From positions 434,001-498,000 of the forward strand of contig JACRJX010000029.1 in the NCBI GenBank assembly GCA_016235595.1: DNA of 64,000 nt. The letters are read 5' to 3'. Within the stretch, counting starts at the first letter, position 1; every line of letters begins with the position of its first letter. Positions 50,125-59,996 of the stretch are shown here, one piece after another. The position numbers were made by a program, and so were the translations under genes. The notes beneath the pieces are model-generated. The model saw only the letters and a program-made list of their open reading frames with translations. It had not been told where the DNA came from and made no database searches. Source of the stretch: Verrucomicrobiota bacterium (GTDB taxonomy: Bacteria > Verrucomicrobiota > Verrucomicrobiia > CAIQCK01).

Positions 50125-51944
50125 GGTTTCTCCTGTTTCGATGTCGCGGGATTCTCGCCGGCGAATCTCCACGACGGTTTCGTATCGCGAGCGAGCGGCA
50201 GCTTCAGTAAAGCGGCGCGCAGCAACTCGATCGGCATCGCGTTCTCCATCAGCACGGCGTCGTTGAACTGCTGCTCGGTCATTTTTCCCGGGCGGACGCA
50301 TTCGTCGTGCAGCGCCTTGATCTGCAATCCTCCGAGCAGATAGCCGGCTTGGTAGAGCGGCGGCGCGACGATGAACCGCCGCACCTCGCTCGTCGCGCCG
50401 AGTTTCTCGTGGCCCACACGGTTCACCAGGAAATCCACCATCTCCGCCGGTTTCATCCGGCCGAGGTGATACTTGAGGCTGACGATGACCCGCGCCGCAC
50501 GGTTCATGCGCCAGAACAACATGCCGATCCGTTCCTGGGGTGTGCGCGCCCAACCGAGATCCCAAAATCGCAGTTCGCAGTAGAGCGCCCAACCCTCGAC
50601 GTAAAACGGCGTGCTGAACAGGCGCCGATACGGGTTGTGCCGCGCCCCCTGGAAGTTCTGCAGGTGATGGCCGGGAATCAACTCGTGCGCTGTCGTCAAG
50701 TGTGTGAACGCGCGGTTGTTGCCCCGCATGACCATCAGCTTGTCCTCCTGCTTCATCTCATCCTTCGCGTAGGCCACCATCATGTTCTGGTTGTTGTAGG
50801 CCGCGTAAGGAATCATCTTCATCGTCTCCGGTGACATCATCGTCAGGCGCCACGTTTCTTCGCAGAGCGGCGGCACTGTTGCGAACTTGTGCTTCTTGAC
50901 GAAAGCGATCGCCTCGCGGGCAGTCTTCGCAACGAAGTCGTCCTGCTGGCCGGGTGGAACAAAATCCGTCTTCACCTTTGCCAGCGCTGTCTTCCAATTG
51001 TCACCGCAGCCCATCTGGCGCGCGGCGCTCTTCATTTCGCGCTCGCACCACGCCATCTCGCGCTCGCCGATGGCGATCAGGTCCTCCGCCGTATACGGCA
51101 GGAACTCGAACCGGATCGCTTCTGCCACCGCGTCCGCGCCAATCGGGTCGCCGACGAGCGGGTCTTCATCCTTGCCCTTGAGACCGGCGACCTCTTCGCG
51201 GAGAAACTTGGCGTAGGCCTCCAACTGCTTGTCGGCCTCCTCGTAAGGCCTTTTCACCCACCACTGGAAATCCGGCTGGTAACCGTCGTAGAAACCGAAC
51301 CACTTCTTCAGCGCGCTGCGCAACTCCGCCACGGCCCCCGCCACGCGTCGCGCCAGCGTCGCAGAAACGGTGATGGCCGCGACGCCGTCGCTCTTCTCTT
51401 TCGCCGGTTCGGCCTTTGCCGGCTTTTCCGCAGCCTTCGCCTTGACGCCCTTCTCGACACGCTCCTTGAGTTGCTTCGCCTGCTTTGCCAGATCGAGAAT
51501 CTTCGCCGCCGCCGATTGCGCGTCGGCGGGCTCACCGCGCCAACGGCTTTGCTCCAGCTTGTGGACGATGCCCCGGAACGTCAGCAGAGAGTCCATCTCG
51601 GAAAGCCGTTGACGTTCGCGCACGATTTCCGCCAGCGATTGCTGGAGTCCGCTCCGCAGCAGCAGGTAATCCACGCGGCCCGCCGGATTGAGCGCATCGA
51701 AATCCACCGCCGCCAGCCGTGTCTGCCAGCCAGCATAAAGTGTTTCGAGCCGGTCAAAGCGGACCGCCGACCGCGGCAGGTCGTAAAAACTGGAAACGCC
51801 GTTGTCGTCCGCTTCGAACTCATGGACGAAGTCCGCCAGTGACGAGGCGGAAGCTGCGGCGGGTTTAGCCGACGGTTTTGGCGGCGCGGCTGAAGCGATC
51901 AGCGGCATCGTGACGAGCAGGCAGATGAAGGGAATCGTTCTCAT
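50121..51944 (-). CDS. DUF885 family secreted metallopeptidase-like protein
   Basis: 607 residues, signal peptide about 1-19 (MRTIPFICLLVTMPLIASA). DUF885 features: FSAEA-like N-terminal helical domain, a lysine/glutamate-rich insert (EKPAKAEPAKEKS), and a HELIPGHH zinc-type motif near residue 455 with a downstream Glu in YVEGWALYCEL. These are the HExxxH-type and third-ligand elements of the M3-like peptidase clan, so a zinc peptidase or esterase is likely; the family is otherwise uncharacterised. An AAGGA ribosome site lies within the opcA stop region just upstream of the ATG at 51944, so the two are coupled. Confidence 0.8.
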   Translation of the reverse strand: MRTIPFICLLVTMPLIASAAPPKPSAKPAAASASSLADFVHEFEADDNGVSSFYDLPRSAVRFDRLETLYAGWQTRLAAVDFDALNPAGRVDYLLLRSGLQQSLAEIVRERQRLSEMDSLLTFRGIVHKLEQSRWRGEPADAQSAAAKILDLAKQAKQLKERVEKGVKAKAAEKPAKAEPAKEKSDGVAAITVSATLARRVAGAVAELRSALKKWFGFYDGYQPDFQWWVKRPYEEADKQLEAYAKFLREEVAGLKGKDEDPLVGDPIGADAVAEAIRFEFLPYTAEDLIAIGEREMAWCEREMKSAARQMGCGDNWKTALAKVKTDFVPPGQQDDFVAKTAREAIAFVKKHKFATVPPLCEETWRLTMMSPETMKMIPYAAYNNQNMMVAYAKDEMKQEDKLMVMRGNNRAFTHLTTAHELIPGHHLQNFQGARHNPYRRLFSTPFYVEGWALYCELRFWDLGWARTPQERIGMLFWRMNRAARVIVSLKYHLGRMKPAEMVDFLVNRVGHEKLGATSEVRRFIVAPPLYQAGYLLGGLQIKALHDECVRPGKMTEQQFNDAVLMENAMPIELLRAALLKLPLARDTKPSWRFAGENPATSKQEKP

Positions 51945-51946
51945 AT

Positions 51947-53125
51947 CTATCCTTCGAGCAACCACAGTGCCATCTTCGCGGCGCGCGGAAAAACTCTGGC
52001 GGCTGATTGCGACTCGATGGCCGCGCCAAGCAACGTTGCTTCGTTGTGGTCGATGACGGGCAGCGACTTCAGCAGCGTGCAGGCCTCGCTGAGACAGAAC
52101 GTCTGCCGGATCTCCGTGCGTTCACCGATGACACGTGCGAGATGAAACGTTGCCTGCACCGGCCCGAACTCCGCCGCGATGTCCACCAACGTCAGTCGTC
52201 CCGGTGCGAGTTGGCTGGTGGTCTGCGCAAGCAGTTCGACCGCGACGCGACGCGAGCCGGCAGTGAACGTAGCGCGCACACCTTCCGGCGTCACCTCGCG
52301 CGCGACTGGCGTCCACTGCAACTGCCCGGCCAGCCAGCCGGCGTAGAGCGCGGCCGGCAGCGTCGCCGTTGGCCCGCCGGATGGCGTCGCGTAATGCACA
52401 GTCACCGTGTCGATGAGGCGCAGGGCATCACGGAGTTGCAGCGGATCGAAACATTGCGCAGTCAGCTCCCGCCAGTGGCTCATCGTGTGCCAGACCATGA
52501 TCGTGGCTTTGTCGGCGGCGTGCTCGCGCAGGCACAACCGCAGGCTCGGCGCGGCGCTCATCATCCGCAGTGTCGGATTGGCCAGCGGTTCGGCATGCAC
52601 AATCACGCGGTCGGCCAGTTTGCTCAGTGCGTCGAACAGCGCCGTTTCGGCGTCCGCTGCCACCGCCCACCACAACACCACCGGCAGATCCGGTTCGAGC
52701 AGCGGCAACACGGCGCCCGGCAGCTTGTCCGCGTTGCGGCGGCCGGAGTGGAGCGTGATGAGCTCGCTGCAAACCTGCGGGTTGCCCGGCGACGGCAAAT
52801 GGCAAAGCGCCGTGACGTCGGCGGTAAGCACGGCGTCGGTGTTGGCCGGGTCAATCTGCAGCCACAGGACGCGGCACGGGAAGCGGGCGCTGAGTTTCTG
52901 GAGCGTATCCGCGTGCCACGCGTTGTTGGCGACGTCACCGATGACCACGAGATTGGCGAGGCAAACACGCGTGACCGCGGCGCTGGCATCGACGCTCGTC
53001 TGTTCCGACGCCGGTTTCCACATCGACGCCAGTTCGCGCTCAATGGCCGCCGGTTCCACCGGCACGGGAATGCCAGCGAGGAACTGTTCGAATGTTGTGT
53101 TGTCCGTAATCGCCATGAGTTCCAT
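51947..53125 (-). CDS. opcA: Glucose-6-phosphate dehydrogenase assembly protein OpcA
   Basis: 392 residues. OpcA activates the adjacent Zwf in cyanobacteria and actinobacteria by promoting its oligomerisation. Features: TRVCLANLVVIGDVANNAW near residue 51, CRVLWLQIDPA, SELITLHSGRR-type strands, LLEPDLPVVLWWA and VHYATPSGGPTATLPAALYAGW split across the middle. Its ATG is 91 nt after the zwf stop on the same strand, supporting the assignment by context. A second ATG at 53116 (MAITDNTTF) is in frame. It is followed by the DUF885 gene at 2 nt. Confidence 0.87.
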   Translation of the reverse strand: MELMAITDNTTFEQFLAGIPVPVEPAAIERELASMWKPASEQTSVDASAAVTRVCLANLVVIGDVANNAWHADTLQKLSARFPCRVLWLQIDPANTDAVLTADVTALCHLPSPGNPQVCSELITLHSGRRNADKLPGAVLPLLEPDLPVVLWWAVAADAETALFDALSKLADRVIVHAEPLANPTLRMMSAAPSLRLCLREHAADKATIMVWHTMSHWRELTAQCFDPLQLRDALRLIDTVTVHYATPSGGPTATLPAALYAGWLAGQLQWTPVAREVTPEGVRATFTAGSRRVAVELLAQTTSQLAPGRLTLVDIAAEFGPVQATFHLARVIGERTEIRQTFCLSEACTLLKSLPVIDHNEATLLGAAIESQSAARVFPRAAKMALWLLEG

Positions 53126-53216
53126 GAAGAAGCTAGGAGCAGACAGTCAAACGTTGAAGAATGACGTTCTTCCTCCAGCTCTTCATCTTTTCACTCTTCT
53201 CTTCTGACTTCCTGAT

Positions 53217-54776
53217 TCACAGTCTTCGCCATTTTGCGCCGGTTCCTTCCATCAGGCGGTCAGCTTCCGCGGGTCCCCAACTGCCGGCGGCGTAGTTGGG
53301 GAATGCCGGTGGCGGCGCCTGTTGCCAACCGGCGATGATGGAGTCCACGAACCGCCATGCGTGCTCCACCTCGTCGGCGCGCGTGTAGAGCGTCGAGTCG
53401 CCCAGCATCGCATCGAGCAGCAGCCGTTCGTAAGCCTCCGCCGGTTGCTGGCCGAATGACGAACCGTAACGGAAATCCATCTTCACCGGTTGCAATCGGA
53501 CGCGCATCCCCGGCACCTTCGCCTCGAACGCCAGCGAGATGCCTTCGTCAGGCTGGATGCGCAGCGCGAGCAGGTTTGCGTTCGGTGGCAGACTGGCGTC
53601 GCCGTCGCCGGCGAACAAGCGCGTCGGCGCGCTCTTGAACTGGATCGCGATTTCCGTGACGCGCTTGGGCAGCCGTTTGCCGACGCGCACAAAGAACGGC
53701 ACGCCGGCCCATCGCCATGTGTCGAGTCGCAAGCGCGCAGCGATGTAGGTTTCCGTGGTCGAGCCGGGCGCGACCGCTTCTTCTTCACGATACCCTTTGA
53801 CGGCTTTGCCAAGAAGCGCGCCGGGACCGTATTGGCCGCGCACGACCTGCGCCGCGACCTCATCGGGCCGGAGCGGCCGAAGCGCGCGCATCACCTTCGC
53901 CTTCTCGTCGCGGATCGCGTCGGCTTCCATCGCCACGGGCGGTTCCATCGCCACCAGCGACAATAACTGCATGATGTGGTTCTGCATTACGTCGCGAATG
54001 GCGCCGGCGGTATCGTAGTAAGCGCCGCGCCGACCTTCCATGCCAAGCTCCTCGGCGGCGGTGATCTGGACGTGCTCGATATATTTCTGGTTCCAGAGTG
54101 GCTCGAAGATGGCGTTGGCAAACCGGAGCGCGAGGATGTTCTGGACCGTTTCTTTGCCGAGATAGTGGTCAATCCGGAACACCTGCCGCTCATCCAGCAC
54201 GGACGCCGCCGAGCGGTTCAATGCCAGCGCTGAAGCCAGGTCGTTTCCGAACGGTTTCTCGATCACCACGCGCGTCCACGGATGCAGCGACGTTGCGTCG
54301 GCGATGAGACCTGTCGCGCCGAGATTTCTGATGATGACCGGAAAATACTCCGGCGACGTGGCGAGGTAGAACAGCCGGTTGCCCTGCGTGCCGCGCAGGC
54401 GGTCTACCTGTTCGAGCCGCTGCTTCAACGACACGTAAGCGGCCGGGTCGTCGAGGCTGCCGACGTGATAGCCGATGGCGGCGCCATAATCCCTCCACAC
54501 CTCCGGCAGCGCCGGCCTCAGCCGCGAATACTTGTTGATCGCGTCCAGCATGTCCGCGCGGAACTGCTCGTCTGTCTTTGGCCTGCGCGCGAAGCCGAGG
54601 ATCGAAAAGCCGGCCAGCAGCATCCCTTCGCGCGCGAGGTTGTAGAGCGCCGGCACCAGCTTGCGGCTGGTGAGGTCGCCGGTTGCACCGAAGAGCACCA
54701 CCACACACGGCTCCGGCGCTACCGCGCGCGGCATGGCTTCGCGCAGAGGGTTGACGTAACTTGGCGCGGCGTTCAT
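53217..54776 (-). CDS. zwf: Glucose-6-phosphate 1-dehydrogenase
   Basis: Oxidises glucose 6-phosphate to 6-phosphogluconolactone, making NADPH. 519 residues, normal length. NADP-binding GATGDLT at residues 30-36, catalytic RIDHYLGKE at about 203-211, [11 protein letters not shown] before it, and C-terminal sugar-binding [21 protein letters not shown]. The frame is open to 54905 but that stretch would overlap the downstream half of the neighbouring minus-strand gene, and the ATG at 54776 with [11 protein letters not shown] fits. It is the first gene of the zwf-opcA-DUF885-rhaM run. Confidence 0.94.
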   Translation of the reverse strand: MNAAPSYVNPLREAMPRAVAPEPCVVVLFGATGDLTSRKLVPALYNLAREGMLLAGFSILGFARRPKTDEQFRADMLDAINKYSRLRPALPEVWRDYGAAIGYHVGSLDDPAAYVSLKQRLEQVDRLRGTQGNRLFYLATSPEYFPVIIRNLGATGLIADATSLHPWTRVVIEKPFGNDLASALALNRSAASVLDERQVFRIDHYLGKETVQNILALRFANAIFEPLWNQKYIEHVQITAAEELGMEGRRGAYYDTAGAIRDVMQNHIMQLLSLVAMEPPVAMEADAIRDEKAKVMRALRPLRPDEVAAQVVRGQYGPGALLGKAVKGYREEEAVAPGSTTETYIAARLRLDTWRWAGVPFFVRVGKRLPKRVTEIAIQFKSAPTRLFAGDGDASLPPNANLLALRIQPDEGISLAFEAKVPGMRVRLQPVKMDFRYGSSFGQQPAEAYERLLLDAMLGDSTLYTRADEVEHAWRFVDSIIAGWQQAPPPAFPNYAAGSWGPAEADRLMEGTGAKWRRL

Positions 54777-54849
54777 CAGCAGGAATCTAGCAGATGTCGG
54801 CGTTTCCGGCACGCGCGGTTTTGTGGAAAACAGGTGCTGCGAAATGATG

Positions 54850-55923
54850 TCACGGACGAGGTCTCTTGAAGAACCTCTTGAACACTTCTCGCGTGTCTTT
54901 GTCATTCAATACGTCGTTGAGTGAGCAGACCTGAACTCTGTCGCCGCCTCCATCGAGGATGGCTTGCAGTTCCAGAGTCAATCGCTCAGGGCTTTTGACG
55001 GGATAGAGCTTCGGGCGAGTATACACGCCGACGAGTGCCACGCCTTCCGCCTTGGGGAAATGTTTTTTCTCCTGCCCGAAAATCACGCGTGAGTAATCCC
55101 GAATCTTCTCCCGGCTCCAGAGCGGATCGAAATACCATGCGGCTGTCTGGCCGCAATAATCCACGTTCAGCCGGTTGCCATAGAGCGGCTCCGGAAGAAA
55201 GACCGGATAGACGTGGCACGCGACTCTCGCCTCGCGCCGGACGGAGTGTGCGTAATCGGCAAGGGTGTTCGTGAAATTCACGAGCGTTTCCAGCGAGAAC
55301 TGCTCCAGCGCCTTCCCGGGCTCAAGATCGGGATGCTGTTTGCGCCACTCCTCAAACGCAGCCTGGGACTCCTTGCACCGGCAGCACTGGTAGTTGCGGT
55401 AGCCGAAGAAGTCGAACGCGATGCCCTTGAGGCCCGGCACTGCGAGCACATCCCTGATTTGCTCCTTGAAGAACTCCAGCACCGCCGGGACGTGAAAGCA
55501 GAGCATGGGATAGGTGAGAACTTCGATGCTCTGGACAGGCTCGCCGCCATACTGGTAGTTGGATTTGCCTTTGCTCGTGTCGGCCTGAATGCGCTCCAGC
55601 GCGGCATTCTCCCGGGCATCCATTTCCTGCAAAGGAGGCGCGATGCCGCCCCGGCGTTTCATCCATCCTTTGACGTCGCTGAGAAAAATGGAGCTGTAGA
55701 TGCCAATGTTGTGCTTCCTTCCGACCTCGACAAGCTGGGCGAGATAGTCGGGGCTTTGGTTCCATACGATGATCTCGTTGAACCCGATTTCGGCCGCTTG
55801 CGGGACAATCTCCTCAGGTTTGCCACCACCCCAGCCGGTGAGCTGGACGAATTGCCCCTCGACCTGCGCGGATTCCAAGGCAAGAATCAGACACACGCAA
55901 CAAGCAACGCGCTTCAACGTCAT
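54850..55923 (-). CDS. Secreted TIM-barrel-like protein of possible glycoside hydrolase type
   Basis: 357 residues with a signal peptide (about 1-23, ending SAQVEGQ). The order of strands and helices resembles a glycoside-hydrolase-like TIM barrel: [68 protein letters not shown] and [19 protein letters not shown]. Acidic residues in FDFFG and the following strands are catalytic candidates. [11 protein letters not shown] segment with CxxC is unusual for this group. No confident family was reached; GHL10-like and alpha-glucosidase-like barrels are possibilities. Its stop is 73 nt upstream of the zwf start. Confidence 0.62.
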   Translation of the reverse strand: MTLKRVACCVCLILALESAQVEGQFVQLTGWGGGKPEEIVPQAAEIGFNEIIVWNQSPDYLAQLVEVGRKHNIGIYSSIFLSDVKGWMKRRGGIAPPLQEMDARENAALERIQADTSKGKSNYQYGGEPVQSIEVLTYPMLCFHVPAVLEFFKEQIRDVLAVPGLKGIAFDFFGYRNYQCCRCKESQAAFEEWRKQHPDLEPGKALEQFSLETLVNFTNTLADYAHSVRREARVACHVYPVFLPEPLYGNRLNVDYCGQTAAWYFDPLWSREKIRDYSRVIFGQEKKHFPKAEGVALVGVYTRPKLYPVKSPERLTLELQAILDGGGDRVQVCSLNDVLNDKDTREVFKRFFKRPRP

Positions 55924-55993
55924 GCCAGTATTCTATCCTATCGCATCCAGAAGCCAATCCGGCAATCTCACACGGTTCAAACTGCGCTGCCGG

Positions 55994-56002
55994 CCCCCCC
56001 CC
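55994..56002. repeat. C9 homopolymer tract in the divergent intergenic region
   Basis: Nine consecutive C in a 237-nt region between divergent genes at 54850-55923 and 56161-57483. It directly precedes a GTG that opens a 30-codon frame with signal-peptide-like hydrophobicity (see findings). Homopolymers are also a common assembly error. Confidence 0.5.
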
Positions 56003-56160
56003 GTGTCGCGCCGGTTCCTGGCGCCGTTGTCCCCTTTTGCGGTTGCGCTTCTCTGCACAAGTGTGACTGAATGTTCAGACGAGCAAGGATGCTGACAGTC
56101 GTGCAGCCCACTGGAATGGCGATCAAGTTGAAATGACGCCACGCGTTGCTGAGGAGACCT

Positions 56161-57483
56161 ATGGAGCAGATTGACAAACTGTTGACGAGTGTTAGCGATA
56201 TGGTATGGGGGATACCTCTTCTCGTTCTGCTGTGCGGCACACACGTCTTCCTCACGATTCGGCTGGGATTCATCCAACGGTATCTGCCTCGCGCCATAGG
56301 GATTTCCTTTCAGCGCAAAAGCGAGGGAGAAGGCGATGTCAGTCAATTTGGGGCGCTGATGACGGCTCTTGCCGCAACGATTGGCACGGGAAACATCGTA
56401 GGCGTTGCCACGGCCGTCGCCTCCGGTGGTCCCGGAGCGGTCTTGTGGATGTGGCTTACCGGCGTGTTCGGCATCGCCACCAAATATGCTGAGGCGCTCC
56501 TGTCAGTGAAATACCGGATCGTCATGAAAGACGGCTCGATGGCAGGGGGGCCCATGTATGTATTGGAGAGAGGGATGAAATGCCGTTGGCTTGGGATCAT
56601 CTTTGCCGCGCTGACTGCGGTCTCCGCGTTTGGCATCGGGAATACCGTTCAGGCCAACTCGATCGCCGCTCTCGTCAGAGACACCTTCCACGTGTCACCG
56701 TGGATAACCGGAATCATCATGACGGTAGCAACTGCCGCCGTCATTTTGGGCGGCATCAAATCCATTGCCCGGCTGTGCGGATACCTGGTCCCGTTCATGG
56801 CCATTTTCTACGTCCTGGGTTGCGCGATCATCCTGGCCATGAACGCGAGCGCGATTCCTGAAACACTGAAGCTGATCTTTCAGAGTGCTTTTACCGGGCA
56901 GGCTGCGGTTGGAGGTTTTCTCGGCGCTGGCGTGCGGGAAGCCATACGCTACGGAGTTGCCCGGGGGTTGTTCTCCAACGAATCCGGCCTCGGGAGCGCC
57001 CCCATCGTCGCTGCCGCAGCCCAGACAAGCAATCCAGTGCGACAAGCGCTTGTTTCTTCCACTGGCACGTTTTGGGACACGGTTGTCGTGTGCGCCATGA
57101 CAGGGTTGGTGGTTGTGAATACCGGGACTTGGACTCAGGGCTTGGACGGCTCGGCTCTGACAAAAACAGCTTTCGCGACCATTCCGGTTATCGGGCCGAC
57201 CGTGTTGGTCCTGGGGCTCCTCACCTTCGTTTTCTCGACCATTCTGGGTTGGTGTTATTACGGCGAAAAGGCAGTGGAGTATCTCTTTGGCACGCAGGCG
57301 ATCAAAGTCTACCGCTGGCTGTGGGTGGTTGCCGTCATGGTGGGATCCGTGACTTCGCTCAAATCGGTCTGGGCATTTGCCGACATTACCAATGGCTTGA
57401 TGGCGATCCCTAACCTGATCTCATTGCTTGCGCTCAACGGTGTCATCCTCGCTGAAACGAAGAAGTACATGTCAAACACGTAG
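56161..57483 (+). CDS. Sodium:alanine symporter family (AGCS) transporter
   Basis: A 440-residue integral membrane symporter with about 10-11 helices. Family features: TIRLGFIQRYLPRAIG near residue 30, MTALAATIGTGNIVGVATA, GGPGAVLWMWLTGVFGIATKY, GGPMYVLERGM and the ESGLGSAPIVAAAAQT loop. Imports alanine or glycine with Na+ in known members; use for an amino sugar acid is not established. The ATG at 56161 has GAGGAG just upstream. It lies between TIM-barrel and DUF4838 genes, so amino acid released from glycan or peptide digestion may be the load. Confidence 0.9.
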   Translation: MEQIDKLLTSVSDMVWGIPLLVLLCGTHVFLTIRLGFIQRYLPRAIGISFQRKSEGEGDVSQFGALMTALAATIGTGNIVGVATAVASGGPGAVLWMWLTGVFGIATKYAEALLSVKYRIVMKDGSMAGGPMYVLERGMKCRWLGIIFAALTAVSAFGIGNTVQANSIAALVRDTFHVSPWITGIIMTVATAAVILGGIKSIARLCGYLVPFMAIFYVLGCAIILAMNASAIPETLKLIFQSAFTGQAAVGGFLGAGVREAIRYGVARGLFSNESGLGSAPIVAAAAQTSNPVRQALVSSTGTFWDTVVVCAMTGLVVVNTGTWTQGLDGSALTKTAFATIPVIGPTVLVLGLLTFVFSTILGWCYYGEKAVEYLFGTQAIKVYRWLWVVAVMVGSVTSLKSVWAFADITNGLMAIPNLISLLALNGVILAETKKYMSNT

Positions 57484-57639
57484 GCCGGACAGGCGGCGCT
57501 CGTGGACTCAACCCTGGGACCTCCGCGGTTGCGCTTTATGCGTTGAAGAAGAACGGCTGCGGTGATTATCTCTCCTGCGAAGCCGGCGTGATCCGGCGAT
57601 CATTGTAACTGTCAGCAACTGTTTATTGGTGAGATCAAG

Positions 57640-59853
57640 ATGAAACACAACATCGTCCATCTGCTTTGCACATTTCTGATTTTCACCGTCTCCATTTCAA
57701 GCGCCGCGACGAACTGGAGGATCGTCCTCCCCGACTCTCCGACGGCAGTGGAGAACACCGCCGGGAAGGAGCTCCAGTTGCATTTGCGGCAAGTGACGAA
57801 TGATGATTTCCCCATCATTTCGGAAAAGGACGTTCCTAGGAATGCGACGTCACTCATCTTTGTCGGCAAGACGTCCCAATCGCCGCAAAAGGATTTTGCA
57901 TTCGACGAGATTCTGATCCGGTCGAAAGATGGAAATCTGATTCTCGCCGGGCATCCCCGGCGGGGAGCACTCTACGCCGTGTATTCCTTCCTTCAGGACG
58001 TCATCGGCGTGCGATGGTGGACACCGGAGGAGACGTTCATTCCAAAAAAGGAGTCACTCAAGATTCCAAATGCTTTGAACATTTCCTACGCGCCGAAAAT
58101 GATTTCCCGTGAAATGTATCATCGTTGGGCGCAACCCGGCGTCTTCTCGGCGCGGATGAAGGGAAACGGGAGTATCCCCGCGGAATACGGCGGGAAAGTG
58201 AGCATCATCCATTTCGTGCACTCGTTTTACAAAATCATCCCACCGGAGAAGTATTTCGACAAACATCCCGAGTGGTTCAGTGAAATCAAGGGGAAGCGGA
58301 CGAGCGATAACGCCCAGCTCTGTTTGACGAATGACGAGCTGTGCAAGGAAGTGACGAGCAATGTGCTCGCGACATTGCGCAAGAATCCCGATGCGCGTTT
58401 CATCGACATCAGCCAGAACGATTGGCGCAGAAACTGCACCTGCGAAAAATGCAAGGCACTGGACGAAAAGGAAGGATCGCCCGCCGGCTCACTCGTGCAT
58501 TTTCTGAACAAAGTCGCGGCAGAGGTGGAAAAAGAGTTTCCGGACGTGCTGGTCGAATCGCTTGCGTATCAGTACACGCGGAAGCCGCCGAAATGCGTGA
58601 AGCCACGGGACAATGTGCTGATTCGCCTCTGCACGATTGAATGTTCTTATATCCAGCCTCTCACGGGCGAACAAAACAAAAAGTTCGCCGAGGACATGGA
58701 AGGATGGAGCAGGATCGCGAAGCACTTGTTCATCTGGGATTACGTCACGAACTACACCGACTACATCGGGCCTCATCCGAACCTTCGCGTGCTCGCGCCG
58801 AACGTGCGCTATTTCGTCAAGAACGGCGCCGTGGGGCTGTTTGAAGAAGGCGAAGGAGACGACTTCGCCGACATGCGAAACTGGGTGTTGATGCGGCTGA
58901 TGTGGGATCCGTCGCTCGATGAGAACAAATTGTTTCATGATTTCTGCGAGGGATACTACGGGAAGGAAATCGCCCCATTCATTCACGAGTATTGGGACGT
59001 GCTGATCAACCAGGCGGAGAAGGCCAAAATCTATCTGGGATGTTTCAGAATGACATCTGAGCAATGGATTGACCTCGAAACGCTCAATCGCGTGACGGAC
59101 ATCATGAACAATGCCGTCAAGAAATCGTGCGAGGTCCATGGCGGCCGCTCCGCCGAACTGCGACGCCTGCGGAAGGCGAAGATGGCGATCGATCATGTCT
59201 GGCTTTCGCGTTACTACCCGCTGCGCTGCGAATCACGCGAGAAACACCTTCCCTTCCTGGGCCCGAAAGACCCGTTGAAGGCCGTCACGGAATTTATCGA
59301 GCTATGCCGCAGCAACAAAACAAGGTCGCACAGCATCTACGACAAGGATGCGAAGCAGTTTGAGACATATTTGAGCAATCTGTCGAAGATGTTCACGTCG
59401 CGGAAGTATCCGCCGGAGATGTGCAAGGACATTCCCGAGGACACATGGATTGTTTTCGACGACGCATTATTCAGCAACTACAAGGATGCCGCAACACGCG
59501 TCGAAGACGCCAACGCCTCGGATGGATGGACGACGCGGATGCCAACGAAAGTTGACTGGAACACCGGCTACAAACCGGCCGTCACGGGCAAATTCCATGT
59601 TTACGCCAGCATGCGATGCGACGCGACCATCGACACAGGCAAAGCCGGCTCGCTCGGCGTGTATCATTTCAAGAACAAGCGCGGGCTCGTCAGCAAACCG
59701 CTCAAGATCGAGGATCTCAAGGGAGAGAAATACCGCTGGATTGACCTCGGCGTCGTTGATTTCTCTGCGGGCGCGGGAATCTGGTTCGCACACGGACACG
59801 TTCCCGAAGTGCAGGCGCTGTACGTTGATCGCGTGGTGTTGATCATGGAGTAG
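57640..59853 (+). CDS. DUF4838 secreted glycoside hydrolase-like protein
   Basis: 737 residues, signal about 1-23 (ILFTVSISSAATN region). The N-terminal domain (about 30-150) is GH67-N-like/GH20b-like (NTAGKELQLHLRQVT, then RRGALYAVYSFLQDVIGVRWW). The DUF4838 TIM-barrel domain (about 160-500) contains CTCEKCKALDEKEGSPAGS, LAYQYTRKPPKCVKPRDNV, LFIWDYVTNYTDY and FEEGEGDDFADMRNWVLMRL. A C-terminal beta-sandwich (about 610-737) is likely carbohydrate-binding. Alpha-glucuronidase or hexosaminidase-like activity is possible; the catalytic pair cannot be fixed by eye. Confidence 0.82.
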   Translation: MKHNIVHLLCTFLIFTVSISSAATNWRIVLPDSPTAVENTAGKELQLHLRQVTNDDFPIISEKDVPRNATSLIFVGKTSQSPQKDFAFDEILIRSKDGNLILAGHPRRGALYAVYSFLQDVIGVRWWTPEETFIPKKESLKIPNALNISYAPKMISREMYHRWAQPGVFSARMKGNGSIPAEYGGKVSIIHFVHSFYKIIPPEKYFDKHPEWFSEIKGKRTSDNAQLCLTNDELCKEVTSNVLATLRKNPDARFIDISQNDWRRNCTCEKCKALDEKEGSPAGSLVHFLNKVAAEVEKEFPDVLVESLAYQYTRKPPKCVKPRDNVLIRLCTIECSYIQPLTGEQNKKFAEDMEGWSRIAKHLFIWDYVTNYTDYIGPHPNLRVLAPNVRYFVKNGAVGLFEEGEGDDFADMRNWVLMRLMWDPSLDENKLFHDFCEGYYGKEIAPFIHEYWDVLINQAEKAKIYLGCFRMTSEQWIDLETLNRVTDIMNNAVKKSCEVHGGRSAELRRLRKAKMAIDHVWLSRYYPLRCESREKHLPFLGPKDPLKAVTEFIELCRSNKTRSHSIYDKDAKQFETYLSNLSKMFTSRKYPPEMCKDIPEDTWIVFDDALFSNYKDAATRVEDANASDGWTTRMPTKVDWNTGYKPAVTGKFHVYASMRCDATIDTGKAGSLGVYHFKNKRGLVSKPLKIEDLKGEKYRWIDLGVVDFSAGAGIWFAHGHVPEVQALYVDRVVLIME

Positions 59854-59996
59854 CGTTGCCCGCGGGGCTTCTGCAAGCGAACGCTGCGTTTGCGCTTTGC
59901 GGCGAATGCGCGAGCGTGCAAACCGCCAGTGGTCTCCCGTTTCTTCCGAAGGCGGGTGTCGGCCTGCGGACCAGTCACCTTGTCCACGAGCTGGCG

